Assembly (NCBI RefSeq): GCF_037975245.1
Contig: NC_092573.1
Coordinates: 988,001 to 1,052,000 of the forward strand
Origin: Apostichopus japonicus
Taxonomy: Eukaryota; Echinodermata; Holothuroidea; Aspidochirotida; Stichopodidae
Reading direction: 5' to 3'
Length of the DNA: 64,000 bases
The translations under genes and the position numbers were made by a program. The notes under the pieces were generated by a model, which saw only the letters and a list, made by a program, of their open reading frames with translations, was not told the DNA's origin and made no database searches. Positions 42,201 through 48,624 of the stretch are shown in pieces (the first letter of the stretch is position 1; every line of letters begins with the position of its first letter).

Positions 42201-45200
42201 GGATGCCTTTGTCAGACAATATAGGAACCATATATTCCAATCTAATTGGTGGACTTTACTTTGGTTTTTGCGTCCTCTGTCTAACCGTCTGGGTCTTTTA
42301 CGTTTATTAATTTATTAAAGCACCGTGGGTATAAATCAGGGCCACTTTCTCTGTTGCAACAGTGAAGAAGACCAATTGCTTGCTACACCATAGTTCCAAT
42401 TTTATTAACAACTAAAAAGATAGGAAGTAACAAGATGTTAGCTCAACATTTAGAAATAAACTACATACAATCACAAGATGCATATTTGACCCTTTAAAGA
42501 GTAAAAACTGAGGAGTTGAATACAAGAATACCTCATAACTAACAAGTAAAAGTTACATTTTGACAAGTAGAATTGCAGTCAAATTCCCCAACTGACCAGG
42601 TGGTTTCACATATATGAATTCTCAAGGCCTGCTAGCAACTAGCAACATATATAGAGTAATAGATGCTACTGTAGGTATGTGTAGCTATATAAGAATTGAA
42701 AGAATTTCACCTTCAACTCGGTCCCAAGGTTTGAATGAGAGCAAAAGCATTGAAAAATACACAATGTGTCTGAGACCTAATAGCTGCCTCGTGTTTTGGT
42801 TGGTCTAATCATTGAGGTAAAACAGACTGTTTTACCTCCATGGTCTAATCATGGAGCTATAAACAGATGAGCCTTCATCTACACACACATAGATGGTACA
42901 ATGCTCAGCACACTACTTATTACATTCATGAAATATGATCAGCTTCTCTATTTTAGTTTCCAAGGTTCGGGGGGGGGGGTGGAGGGGGAGTTTAATTTCT
43001 TTGGTCTTTCAAATTATATTCAGTGTTTTTATCTACAAAATATCAAGTGAATTTAAAGGTGTTATCTGTGGTCACACTGTATGCAAAGTACCTCTGACTA
43101 GCAACACCAACAGCAAATAAGTGACTGATAGATAATGGTGTACGTAATTGCTACTTTTTATCGACTCAGAACTGCATATGTTAGTACAAAACTTGTAAAT
43201 TGTAAATACTGAAATCAATGGCTTGAATGCCATTCTAGGTCATACTTTCTTGTCCTATCAAACATGTCTGAATTGTGTATGTGTTTATATAGATACTATT
43301 GTAATACATGGAGTCCCACAGAACTATAAACCATTGTGAAGTCAATCGACATATTGGCTCTTTATCGGACGTACAGTACCATAGTAAGGTGGGTTTTCAT
43401 CCAAGACCAATCTACGGTTTCCCCATCTGAAATGACTTTCTAAATTGAAAAGATTCCAAATAAGAGTTAAAAGGTTGAATTGGAAGCCACCCGACGTGTA
43501 AGTTGTAATCCATAGGCCCTTGCAGGTTTCTCCCACATTTGTGGTCGCTTAAGCATCGTAAAAATAACTGCTGATTATTATTATTATTACTATTTTTATG
43601 AAATTGTGCAGTGGAATATCACCCTGCACAATGGGACAGCCGTGTGGAAGACTACAGTGCAGCCAAACCAGGATTTTACCAGCAAAGGTGAAGGAAACAC
43701 TACAAATATTTCTATATATGACAGTAAATACCAACTTGGAGGAAAATTACCACAGAGTGGAATGGGATAATTGCACTGCTGTTGACAAAATAAAATCTAT
43801 CTTAACAGGCCTTTCGCTGACAGTTTTTTCTCTCTCTATGACAACAAAATACTGTAAAGTTGCCGTGATGAAACTGTAGTGTACTGCACCTACCTTACAG
43901 CTCAGGAAATAAAACTGAACCATCTTGAAACCATATTTAATGATCATAAGGGGGTAATTGGCAATGGTGGAGAGGGCAATTTTAGTTTACAGTGCTTTTT
44001 CCAAGAAAGGTTGGAAAATGGACTGCAAAATGTGTTTAAATAATAGTACAGTTAAGTTCCTTATCATTTACCCCTTCTGTGTTTAGACATGTCTGTTCCA
44101 GAACATATATCTATCTCTAGGCGAGATACAAAACTAAAAGTATGACAAACAGGCAGTATTATGTACAATTATGAACAGTAACAGTTGGAAATCATACTCA
44201 TATAATCCAAGATCTGTATGTACTGTAACAGAGGTCCAGAAAACCCAGGTGTTACTGTACAAGAGTCAATTTCAAAAAAAAATTATCATTCTTTACACAC
44301 ACAAAAAAAGGTGATGACAAAAGATTGTTCACCCTCAGTTTGACCTCCATTAGGTTATCAGCACAACAAAAACCTCCCAGCCAATTGCCACTGAGAGATT
44401 TTGATATAATATTGTTTGCTTTAACAGTTTTTATTCAATTGCATTCGGTGTTATGAACTGTTGCATTAAACACGACAGTCTCTGTATGTAGATTCTGCTT
44501 TTGAACCCTGAGTTGTTCTCCGAAAGCACTTTATTTCCTTTGGATAAACATTGGCAACAGATCCTTGGCTTTTGTACTGTATAATGCATGCAGTGTTTGT
44601 CACAGTTAGAGTGGAAAGTACCTATGTGCACTGATTCCCCTTTTGGACAAAAAGACCTGAAATTTGGTAAAAGTACACTTAGCATAAAAATAAAATTGTG
44701 AGCAATTTCTATAATGGTTCCTTCTTCTTTGTCTAAGCTGATAATTAGTCAATAAAATGTTACTAGGTTTACTTTTCTGAAATACTTAAAACTTTGTTGT
44801 CCCCCCCCCCCATAATTACTGTGCTTTGCTTCCATGATTCATATCCTTCTTCTGGTACATGTGACAGTCATACACTATGATATTCTGTGACAAAACCCAT
44901 AACATCAAACAACAGTCACTTCGTAAGTTCGTAGAAGGATAACAAATATAACGTAATGGATATTTGAACCGTGCTTCAAATATACTGTGTATATATATTC
45001 TCAAATTCGCAGAAATGAGTTCTCAGGCATAAAATACCCAAATCCTATGTTCAACATTAAATTCCTCACAGTTCAACCTTTTATATTGACATTAACCCTG
45101 TACAGTTGGATACAATAGCAAATATTCAACCAAACAAAATGCCATCTGATGCAAATGTTGAATATTTACGACTGATGTACTTCAACTTTTAAAGGATTAC

Positions 45201-48200
45201 AGCGTAACTCTTTACCAGTTAGACATTACATTGAAAGGATCAGAATTACAGTTCAAACATGTGGCCTATTCTGATATATTGCTGTTAATTCAAAGTTAAA
45301 TTTGTGTTGATTCTTTTCGGTATATGACACTGTAGTTACCCTTACACTATCGACATTCTGACCTTAGCTCTTCAAGTTTCATATAATCAGGAGAAGGTCG
45401 AAAATCAACCAAATTGTGATTTGATTTTTACAAGGGAGTGGTACTAGATGTGAAAGATTGTGCAGGTTGATCAACTGTAAGGACTGAATTAACTGAATTC
45501 ATTCTTTGCAAATGAATGTTTAAATACTGTCAGATGTTGTCTTAGTTGGATCAACTACAATCTTACTTTGAGTAATTCTCTAATGGTTCAAATGATAAAT
45601 AAATAAATAGTATTACCACAAACAAATTTGTTGCTTACACAGGATTCTTTACAAAGTGTATATTAACTAATTTCTGACACCACTGGAGAAGATATGTGGA
45701 AACCATAAAAGCTATGTCCTTCCGTCTCCAATCTTTGTGCAGTTTTGACATAAACAGAAAATGTAACAGCAATGTTTGTGTAATAGTAAAAATTACATTT
45801 ATATGACATAGCAAAATGACTTATACTCCATATGCCATGAAATACATTTCCTGGAAAAGAACCATCAAAACAAATGTATGATACATGGTGAACAGAACAA
45901 AAATGTATTAGGCAAAGGAAAACGACATTGCCTATATCGAGCAGTACTTGTAAAGTTATCATCTATGGGCTGAACGATCCACACCTTTATTTTCCTATTT
46001 ATAGGAATGATGTTAAGGCAGATTTTTGTGATAGCAGTTGATTGTTTAAACATTTTCTCTTAATTTGCTGCACAGAGCATGTTAAAAACTACTGCATATT
46101 GATGGTCCACATACTACGTGGTGCGAACCAAGAGTGGGCCACAAAAACTTTTCAGTGGGTTTCCAGGATTTTCCATGAAACAATATATTTAAATCTACAT
46201 TTTACTTCAGATTGGAGATCAATTAAGGTCTTTTTTTCTAGTTGACAATCCAAGCTAGCTTTCACGAATACTGAGCATCCCTTGTGATGGGGGGGGGGGG
46301 AATTTGGTGGGGGTCCTGGATTCTGGGCCTGAAAAATGTGTCCACCACTGCTGCACAGCATACACTTGTGTATAATTTGCATTCTTGCAAGTATGAACTT
46401 TTTAAAGCTTGATAGCTTTTCTAATGATACAATACAACTTTTGCAGTCATCGTGTATAATTCTCCTAGTTTTACGGATGTTCTTCCTATCGCCTGCATAA
46501 CTCGCCTGCGTGTTAATCATCAGTTATGTTTCCAAAGGGCTGATGAAGGGAAGACTTAGTAATATATATGCTATGCAGGAACACTTCTCTCTGTCCGTGG
46601 ATTCTATCTGACGCCTAGTTCTTTGTTTTACTCATGTAAATCAAAAGCGAGACAAGGGCCTTCCCTAATTACTAAAAATAAAAAATTAACTATTTTCCAT
46701 TCCAATCATTTTCTTCAACAGCTTTGGAAAACTGCTTTCCGAAGAAACAACAAGAATTTTCAATATATTTAATAAAAAAATATATATATAAATCATAATA
46801 TATAAAAAAAAAAGTATCCGCAAATGTGCCAGAAACATTTGCTCATTCCGTTCCTTTTATTCTCTTACTTTTACGGCATGACTTACCAGGTACCACTGGG
46901 ACGCCCAGAGAGGATCATTGAAGCTCCATGTGTCATTCACATCCCTCTTCACTCTAGTTTTCACATGCTGTTGTTCAATCCACTCCACCTGAAATGTCAC
47001 ATAAAAAAAAACTGTAAAATTCCTAAATTTCTTAAAAATAGTATCATCTTTGCAATCTAGTTTCTTGATGTCATCATCACAGTGCAGATAAAAAAAAAAA
47101 TACTTAATAACATGGAAGGTAAGAAACAGTTGTTACTTGTGTTCAGTATATCCTCTATATACAGCTAACACACATGGATAAATTGTAGTAAATGCCACAT
47201 CTTTCCAAACAACCTTAAACAGAAAGGTAAATTCAATGAGTATTAAACACATTTCAAAATGACTGTTATTGCAACTTTCCATTGCCTCATTTTTATGATT
47301 GGGGGGGTATCCCTTTCCCCCACCCCCCTTCTTATAAATGATATCTGTAATGAACACAAAACATATTCCATTCACAAAGCAGAACAGCCCATGAGATGTT
47401 CATACTTGTATGTGTGCATGTATCCCATAAACATGCACACAAAACACTTTAATACCTTTACCTCGTTTTCTTTCAATAACCTTGCATGGACATCAGCAGA
47501 ACTTGTGGAACGTTTTGAAATCCCATTATGAGTGAACAAGAAATAGTTCTCCAAGTCTGCAATCTGCCAAAAGTAAAAAAATATGATATCATATTATAAA
47601 GTTGAAAACATCTACTACATCATTTTTTGTATCTCCATTTATGAACTAGGAGAGTGAATGTTGCTTCTCCTTCTACCAGATAAAGTAACTGTGTCAAAAC
47701 TGATGCACAAGTCTTTGAAAGACTATGTGAAATTTTGCACATTCAATTTAAAACTGGCGTTTAAGGAATGCAGGATATGTAAATTGTCCGACAAGAGAAG
47801 AAAATTTTGAGCACTAGTTATGTTTCTATTCTGTTCTGAGTTACCAAGAAGTTTTGCCTTTGAAAAACACATGCTGAACGTGCAGAAATGTGTGTCTGTT
47901 CCACAGTGCAGGCTTAACATTAATAAAACATGTTTTTGTAATTTCTAATTTTTACTGAACCCAAAACATGTTTCTTTAATTCCATTTGTTTGAACATCAG
48001 ATTGTGCACCCAAGTAGATCACAGAGAACATCATTTGTACTTGACAATGTTAAAATGCATTGTACACATGTATGTATGCTATTGAAGATATAGTTAGTAT
48101 AAATTTATTTCTTCTTACTGAGTTTCTGAGGAACTATACTGACAGTAATGGTGTGTGTACAAGACTACAAAGTCTGGCCACTCTAGTTGATGAACCTCAG

Positions 48201-48624
48201 ATGTATCAGTTCGCTTTTGAAGATCCTGCCAAGATTCTGCCTAAATAAGCTATAGGCTTTAGTTATAGGTCTCCCCCACTTCTGCATGTAACAATGTAAA
48301 TGTATGTACACTATATACATTGAATATCTGCTTGTTTAAATTAACATAACATGTATGTATGGAATGGAATTTCAAATGATAGACTTGTACCTCATAAAAT
48401 GATGGAAGTTAAATATCTCAATTTTTTTTTTTTTAACTTACCTGGCCTTCATTTGAGAATCCATGCGACTTTGCTAATTTGTCAGCAGTTTCTTTACCAT
48501 TTGGAATGTAGACAGCATATTCATTAGTAAAAATTTTATCTCCACCCAACGCGAGGGATTTGGCAAGTAGTAGAGAAAATAACGGCAGCAGCAACAATGC
48601 CATTTTATTCTGAGCGATATCCAT
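2893..48624 (-). CDS. PCSK5: PCSK5 (PC5/6B)-like proprotein convertase, spliced, 31 coding exons, 1871 aa
   Basis: A calcium-dependent subtilisin-like endoprotease of the furin family that cleaves precursor proteins after basic motifs in the secretory pathway. I joined 31 exons by GT-AG sites; all phases match and the coding sum is 5616 nt. Order by residue: signal peptide 1-28; prodomain to R110 (RVKR then D111); catalytic domain about 111-450 with Asp158, His199, oxyanion Asn300 and Ser373; P domain about 450-575 with a conserved RGD; linker; furin-like Cys-rich repeats from C622 to about 1755; transmembrane helix about 1786-1806; acidic cytoplasmic tail 1807-1871. The length fits vertebrate membrane-bound PC5/6B (about 1860 aa) and not soluble PACE4 or short furin. 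The ATG at 48622-48624 has in-frame stops (TGA, TAA) just upstream; M8 is an alternative start. Insect Furin2 is the other close architecture, so strict orthology to PCSK5 is inferred. Confidence 0.95.
3271..3333. repeat. Short tandem duplication
   Basis: A unit of about 30 bp containing 'acgtatgatatatagaaggt' is repeated twice in the last intron of the PCSK5-like gene, with a partial third copy on its left. Confidence 0.7.
4431..4614 (-). CDS. PCSK5: PCSK5-like exon 30: last Cys-rich segment
   Basis: Residues 1700-1760: [24 protein letters not shown] and a closing CTKCCEDNE ... CCTC cluster near the membrane, like the CC-rich end of vertebrate PC5/6B. Phase 0 in, phase 1 out (taaaa|gtaagt). 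Introns on both sides are about 0.9-1.2 kb and show only AT-rich sequence. Confidence 0.9.
5662..5774 (-). CDS. PCSK5: PCSK5-like exon 29: Cys-rich repeat
   Basis: Residues 1663-1699: [20 protein letters not shown] and [14 protein letters not shown], with a possible N-glycosylation site (NAS). Phase 1 in, phase 0 out (gacgac|gtaagt). A 19-bp triplicate repeat lies at 5859-5915 in the intron. Confidence 0.91.
5859..5915. repeat. 19-bp perfect triplicate
   Basis: Three identical units acacaaactgatcgcagtt follow each other without spacing, about 85 bp upstream (in transcript sense) of exon 29. Confidence 0.9.
6435..6634 (-). CDS. PCSK5: PCSK5-like exon 28: Cys-rich repeat
   Basis: Residues 1596-1661: [19 protein letters not shown], then [16 protein letters not shown] and CHQQCSSC. 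Phase 2 in, phase 1 out (gatg|gtaagt). In transcript order it follows the intron that carries the (GGGAA)n tract. Confidence 0.93.
6716..7259. repeat. (GGGAA)n pentanucleotide microsatellite, 108 perfect units
   Basis: 540 bp of uninterrupted GGGAA on the plus strand, i.e. TTCCC in the PCSK5-like pre-mRNA. It begins about 80 bp upstream of the exon 28 acceptor. I see no interruption. Pure purine/pyrimidine tracts of this kind can form triplex or quadruplex structures and usually vary in length. All ORFs here are artefacts of the repeat. Confidence 0.98.
7720..7912 (-). CDS. PCSK5: PCSK5-like exon 27: Cys-rich repeat
   Basis: Residues 1532-1594: [16 protein letters not shown] then [19 protein letters not shown] and CVHHCDDG. 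The donor must be gatgg|gtttgt, a weak site, because only this joins in phase 2 to give DDGYYP in exon 28. Confidence 0.88.
8134..8376 (-). CDS. PCSK5: PCSK5-like exon 26: Cys-rich repeats
   Basis: Residues 1451-1530: [19 protein letters not shown], a glycine/serine insert, [17 protein letters not shown] and [16 protein letters not shown]. Phase 1 on both sides; donor cagtg|gttagt. Confidence 0.92.
8700..8738. repeat. Perfect 15-bp inverted repeat (hairpin)
   Basis: CCTAACCTGTCTACT at 8700-8714 pairs with its exact reverse complement at 8724-8738 around a 9-base loop. A further 'ctgtctactgctg' copy follows at about 8740. It lies in the intron between exons 26 and 25. Confidence 0.85.
9555..9616. 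repeat. TA-rich microsatellite
   Basis: About 60 bp of alternating (TA)n with interspersed G (tatatg) in the intron downstream of exon 25. Confidence 0.85.
9818..10084 (-). CDS. PCSK5: PCSK5-like exon 25: Cys-rich repeats
   Basis: Residues 1362-1449: [16 protein letters not shown], then [19 protein letters not shown] and a [11 protein letters not shown] segment. Donor tctgt|gtaagc, phase 1. The downstream intron contains an AT dinucleotide tract and a G-run. Confidence 0.92.
10668..10753 (-). CDS. PCSK5: PCSK5-like exon 24: Cys-rich repeat (short)
   Basis: Residues 1333-1360: [21 protein letters not shown]. At 86 nt it is the shortest exon in the Cys-rich part. Phase 2 in (ctgaag|t), phase 1 out (gagg|gtaagt). 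Joining to exon 23 gives CPSGF, the usual C-P-x-G-[FY] step. Confidence 0.88.
10960..14670. repeat. 97-bp intronic satellite, about 34 good copies plus degenerate ends
   Basis: From about 11176 to 14480 a 97-bp unit (start marker gctgatgtatcagtgac; others: gccctgtaggattaac, gtctgctacaggct) repeats head to tail at very high identity. Some units carry a 4-bp 'ctat' insertion, and variants such as ccatgtag/ttaatatag alternate. Units at 10960-11170 and 14480-14670 are clearly more diverged, as expected at the edges of an array kept uniform by unequal exchange. It fills most of the intron between exons 24 and 23. Confidence 0.96.
14716..14917 (-). CDS. PCSK5: PCSK5-like exon 23: Cys-rich repeat
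   Basis: Residues 1266-1331. I place the acceptor at attgaag|att because only this gives the phase-1 frame and homology to the start of exon 19. [18 protein letters not shown] follows. It ends in phase 2 (cccag|gtaata), a less regular donor, next to the 97-bp satellite intron. Confidence 0.88.
15690..15929 (-). CDS. PCSK5: PCSK5-like exon 22: Cys-rich repeats
   Basis: Residues 1186-1264: [19 protein letters not shown], then [18 protein letters not shown] and [16 protein letters not shown]. Phase 1 on both sides; donor acgg|gtgagt lies just before a poly-T tract in the transcript. Confidence 0.93.
16536..16721 (-). CDS. PCSK5: PCSK5-like exon 21: Cys-rich repeat
   Basis: Residues 1124-1184: [18 protein letters not shown] then [19 protein letters not shown]. 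Phase 1 on both sides. The 16722-17504 intron shows no recognised element. Confidence 0.93.
17505..17831 (-). CDS. PCSK5: PCSK5-like exon 20: Cys-rich repeats
   Basis: Residues 1015-1122, about two modules: [17 protein letters not shown] and [17 protein letters not shown], each with a GYY segment before it. Phase 1 on both sides (ttatag|ctc ... aagg|gtgagt). In transcript order it is preceded by intron 17832-19516, which has the first block of AGGTCA-rich repeats. Confidence 0.93.
18640..19360. repeat. AGGTCA-rich degenerate tandem repeat, block 1
   Basis: About five or six diverged units of roughly 140 bp, each with a core like tgacctctggtgacctcagatgacctttgacct broken by variation. On the minus strand this gives direct repeats of AGGTCA, including AGGTCAAAGGTCA (DR1). 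It lies in the intron upstream of exon 19. Confidence 0.75.
19517..19738 (-). CDS. PCSK5: PCSK5-like exon 19: Cys-rich repeat
   Basis: Residues 941-1013. It begins [19 protein letters not shown] and continues [13 protein letters not shown]. The opening closely resembles exon 23 ([20 protein letters not shown]), so the two look like copies of one module. Phase 1 on both sides. Confidence 0.92.
20349..20553. repeat. 33-bp minisatellite, about 6 copies
   Basis: A unit containing catattcatagagtagtg then tggtggtaagccata repeats about six times, with small changes (gtggt/gtagt). It sits in the intron between exons 19 and 18. Confidence 0.9.
21019..21152 (-). CDS. PCSK5: PCSK5-like exon 18: Cys-rich repeat
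   Basis: Residues 896-939: [19 protein letters not shown] then [19 protein letters not shown]. The CHxxCxxCxGP motif is the canonical furin-like repeat core. Phase 2 in, phase 1 out (gcagtg|gtaagt). Confidence 0.93.
21553..21658 (-). CDS. PCSK5: PCSK5-like exon 17: Cys-rich repeat
   Basis: Residues 861-894: a short exon [19 protein letters not shown] ... CIEC. Phase 1 in, phase 2 out (tcggc|gtgagt). It contains a possible N-glycosylation site (NNT). In transcript order it is preceded by intron 21659-23974, which holds a 1.2-kb repeat with inverted ends. Confidence 0.9.
22521..23744. mobile_element. Candidate 1.2-kb repeat element with 13-bp perfect inverted ends
   Basis: TGGTTCCTTGCTT at 22521-22533 is the exact reverse complement of 23732-23744. 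The interior is non-coding, rich in tgacctttggtgacc-type AGGTCA cores, and ends in a CA microsatellite at about 23685-23702. No target-site duplication is visible. The right end can also fold on itself (ggttcctt/aaggaacc), so the paired ends are suggestive only. Confidence 0.45.
23761..23880 (-). pseudogene. Partial duplicate of exon 16 with its donor site
   Basis: This segment matches 23891-24025 closely. It includes the 3' half of exon 16 and the gatg|gtaagttc donor with flanking intron. It lacks the CHASCRTC half, and an extra base ahead of the terminal Asp codons shifts the frame into a TGA. It is therefore a non-functional exon remnant, although an acag sits directly upstream of it. Confidence 0.8.
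23975..24084 (-). CDS. PCSK5: PCSK5-like exon 16: Cys-rich repeat
   Basis: Residues 824-859: [19 protein letters not shown], then a YKGFC segment ending DD in phase 1 at gatg|gtaagt. Its 3' half and donor are duplicated about 150 bp further along the transcript (23761-23880). Splicing straight from exon 15 keeps the CxxC spacing. Confidence 0.92.
24127..24445. mobile_element. MITE-like repeat, about 0.3 kb
   Basis: The left edge ggtcgtaggaactg and right edge ttcctacgccactg are imperfect inverted copies (shared CGTAGGAA). Between them are poly-G/poly-C tracts and paired ccaaattgcatct segments. Non-coding. Its position between exons 16 and 15 does not touch splice sites. Confidence 0.45.
25434..25761 (-). 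CDS. PCSK5: PCSK5-like exon 15: Cys-rich repeats
   Basis: Residues 715-822. At least two furin-like modules: [19 protein letters not shown] and [19 protein letters not shown]. It ends GYGICLP in phase 2 (ttgcc|gtaagt), which completes to P-CHASCRTC in exon 16. Locally higher GC than the introns, as expected of coding sequence. The intron to exon 14 (25762-26607) is partly pyrimidine-rich. Confidence 0.93.
26608..26798 (-). CDS. PCSK5: PCSK5-like exon 14: Cys-rich repeats
   Basis: Residues 651-713. The pattern [11 protein letters not shown] ... [13 protein letters not shown] ... CTSC is a furin-like repeat. Phase 2 in, phase 1 out (ataaag|gtaggt). The 26799-28905 intron holds a LINE 3' remnant and AGGTCA-rich repeats. 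Confidence 0.93.
27040..27600 (+). pseudogene. Degenerate non-LTR retrotransposon (LINE) 3' fragment
   Basis: Around 27050-27090 a frame reads [11 protein letters not shown], and around 27345-27400 a frame reads [17 protein letters not shown]. Both resemble the C-terminal part of CR1/jockey-type reverse transcriptase ORFs (LExVQRRxTRL; WNxLPxxVxxAxSxxxFKxRL). Frames shift between the two, so it is dead. It lies antisense in a PCSK5-like intron. Confidence 0.65.
28060..28520. repeat. AGGTCA-rich degenerate tandem repeat, block 2
   Basis: Three or four diverged units with ttgacctctgtcaacctcaaatgg-type cores and phrases such as 'ccaagtataaagttcatcc', like block 1 at 18.6-19.4 kb and in the same orientation. 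Confidence 0.6.
28906..29167 (-). CDS. PCSK5: PCSK5-like exon 13: P-domain end, linker, first Cys-rich unit
   Basis: Residues 564-649. [13 protein letters not shown] closes the P domain. An acidic, Ser/Asp-rich linker follows, then [20 protein letters not shown], the typical first furin-like repeat. Phase 2 donor actat|gtaagt. In transcript order it is preceded by an intron (29168-29925) carrying a dispersed repeat at 29201. Confidence 0.93.
29201..29560. repeat. Dispersed repeat family X, copy A
   Basis: About 360 bp, from aaagggtgtgaagactcg to ggcttcaatg-like text, matches 53587-53930 in the same orientation at roughly 90% by eye. Shared landmarks: ttcgaatgaggtgtaacag, accatcgatcccagaaaata, ggtccagctaaagataac. 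No coding frame. The class is unknown to me. Confidence 0.85.
29926..30224 (-). CDS. PCSK5: PCSK5-like exon 12: P (Homo B) domain
   Basis: Residues 464-562. The jelly-roll P domain, required for folding and calcium/pH dependence in this family. Landmarks: [35 protein letters not shown] with the conserved [17 protein letters not shown] and GTWILEI. The intron 30225-30895 is AT-rich without a recognised feature. Confidence 0.96.
30896..31013 (-). CDS. PCSK5: PCSK5-like exon 11: catalytic/P-domain junction
   Basis: Residues 425-462. [18 protein letters not shown] is the conserved terminal catalytic-domain motif, followed by [10 protein letters not shown]. Phase 1 in, phase 2 out (ataaa|gtaagt). 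The 31014-32054 intron is AT-rich with a G-run near 31370. Confidence 0.95.
32055..32155 (-). CDS. PCSK5: PCSK5-like exon 10: end of catalytic domain
   Basis: Residues 391-423. It encodes [17 protein letters not shown] ... WVTNGAGYK, matching the LTWRDMQH and NGVGRKVSH region of the family. Acceptor tttaaag|t, donor aaag|gtaggt, phase 1. Confidence 0.94.
32844..32944 (-). CDS. PCSK5: PCSK5-like exon 9: catalytic Ser
   Basis: Residues 357-389 plus a split codon. TTADLRGGC leads into [19 protein letters not shown] with catalytic S373. Phase 2 donor gcaaa|gtaagt. The flanking introns (32945-33502 and 32156-32843) show only AT-rich sequence. Confidence 0.96.
33503..33715 (-). CDS. PCSK5: PCSK5-like exon 8: oxyanion Asn
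   Basis: Residues 286-356. FVWASGNGG carries oxyanion N300; [19 protein letters not shown] and the [10 protein letters not shown] motif follow. The end reads GRRKRKV, a polybasic stretch that replaces the usual polar loop. I place the acceptor at gacag|ggg because the gap-free family alignment (GIKR-GRNG versus GVSQ-GRGG) then works. Confidence 0.95.
34279..34451 (-). CDS. PCSK5: PCSK5-like exon 7: substrate pocket segment
   Basis: Residues 229-285. It encodes [13 protein letters not shown] and [19 protein letters not shown], the S1 wall and calcium-binding region conserved in furin-like convertases. The donor is AAGCGG|gttagt in phase 0. The 34452-34950 intron holds only AT-rich sequence with short repeats of a 'gcatcctga' type. 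Confidence 0.96.
34951..35039 (-). CDS. PCSK5: PCSK5-like exon 6: catalytic His
   Basis: Residues 199-227 with split codons at both ends. [10 protein letters not shown] carries catalytic H199. [15 protein letters not shown] follows, as in other convertases. The intron between exons 6 and 5 contains a 57-bp minisatellite that begins about 30 bp upstream of this acceptor. Confidence 0.96.
35067..35692. repeat. Degenerate minisatellite, about 57-bp units
   Basis: About 11 copies of a unit with ttatatcagtggacacagg, tccacttccacacactg and tactttctatacagg, which alternate between two sub-types. It starts about 28 bp upstream of the exon 6 acceptor in transcript sense. The long open frames here come from the repeat. 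Confidence 0.8.
36465..36541 (-). CDS. PCSK5: PCSK5-like exon 5: catalytic domain
   Basis: Residues 173-197 plus a split codon for E198. The sequence [20 protein letters not shown] matches the family's calcium/loop segment before the catalytic His. It ends in phase 2 at gaatga|gtgagt. E198 replaces the Lys/Arg usually found just before HGTRC. Confidence 0.95.
37105..37233 (-). CDS. PCSK5: PCSK5-like exon 4: catalytic Asp
   Basis: Residues 130-172. It contains [23 protein letters not shown] split across the active-site region; D158 is the catalytic aspartate of the S8 triad. The acceptor (cacag|aat) and donor (tat|gtgagt) are both good. It is preceded, in transcript order, by the 9.7-kb intron that holds the hAT element. 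Confidence 0.96.
38645..39761. mobile_element. Non-autonomous hAT-type DNA transposon, 1117 bp
   Basis: Flanked by a perfect 8-bp target duplication CCCTCAGT (38637-38644 and 39762-39769), the size typical of hAT. Ends are CAGGGTTCG...GGTTTCTTCC and the inverse GGAAGAAACCGAACCCTG. Many subterminal copies of tttcttcc/ggaagaaac lie near both ends, plus an aaccgcgg/ccgcggtt palindrome near 38680-38700. No transposase ORF, so it would need an enzyme in trans. Confidence 0.88.
42814..42838. repeat. Perfect 11-bp palindrome with 3-base spacer
   Basis: GAGGTAAAACA, gac, TGTTTTACCTC. It is flanked by two copies of 'tggtctaatcat'. Intronic. Confidence 0.75.
46887..46988 (-). CDS. PCSK5: PCSK5-like exon 3: prodomain cleavage site and catalytic start
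   Basis: Residues 96-129. It encodes [15 protein letters not shown], then D111 V, equivalent to furin's WLEQQVAKRRTKR-DV. Autocatalytic cleavage is expected after R110. It ends at ASQWYL, phase 0, with a consensus gtaagt donor. Confidence 0.95.
47462..47563 (-). CDS. PCSK5: PCSK5-like exon 2: prodomain
   Basis: Residues 62-95, phase 0 on both sides (tttggcag|att ... aacgag|gtaaag). It holds the internal prodomain processing segment THNGISKR79. H73 aligns with the furin pH-sensor histidine (H69), but the P6 arginine of furin's RGVTKR is Asn here. Confidence 0.93.
48442..48624 (-). CDS. PCSK5: PCSK5-like exon 1: signal peptide and prodomain start
   Basis: Residues 1-61. A hydrophobic core follows M8 ([13 protein letters not shown]) with probable cleavage near G27. 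Mature prodomain begins around [10 protein letters not shown], matching furin's KVFTNTWAV. The donor is GGCCAG|gtaagt in phase 0. The intron to exon 2 (47564-48441) is AT-rich with no feature I can name. Confidence 0.93.

Larger units (their letters stand above)
37234..46886 (-). other. 9.7-kb intron of the PCSK5-like gene
   Basis: No exon fits the frame between exons 3 and 4, which join directly in phase 0 (WYL-NSYGD). It contains the hAT element at 38645, an AGGTCA-like remnant near 41760-41860, a palindrome at 42814, and G- or C-runs near 42968, 44802 and 46289. The rest is AT-rich unique-looking sequence. Confidence 0.8.

Noticed and set aside
46887-48624. Prodomain exons as a separate gene from the catalytic exons, given the 9.7-kb intron
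   Set aside because: Exon 3 ends ASQWYL and exon 4 starts NSYGD in the same phase, exactly as in the convertase family.
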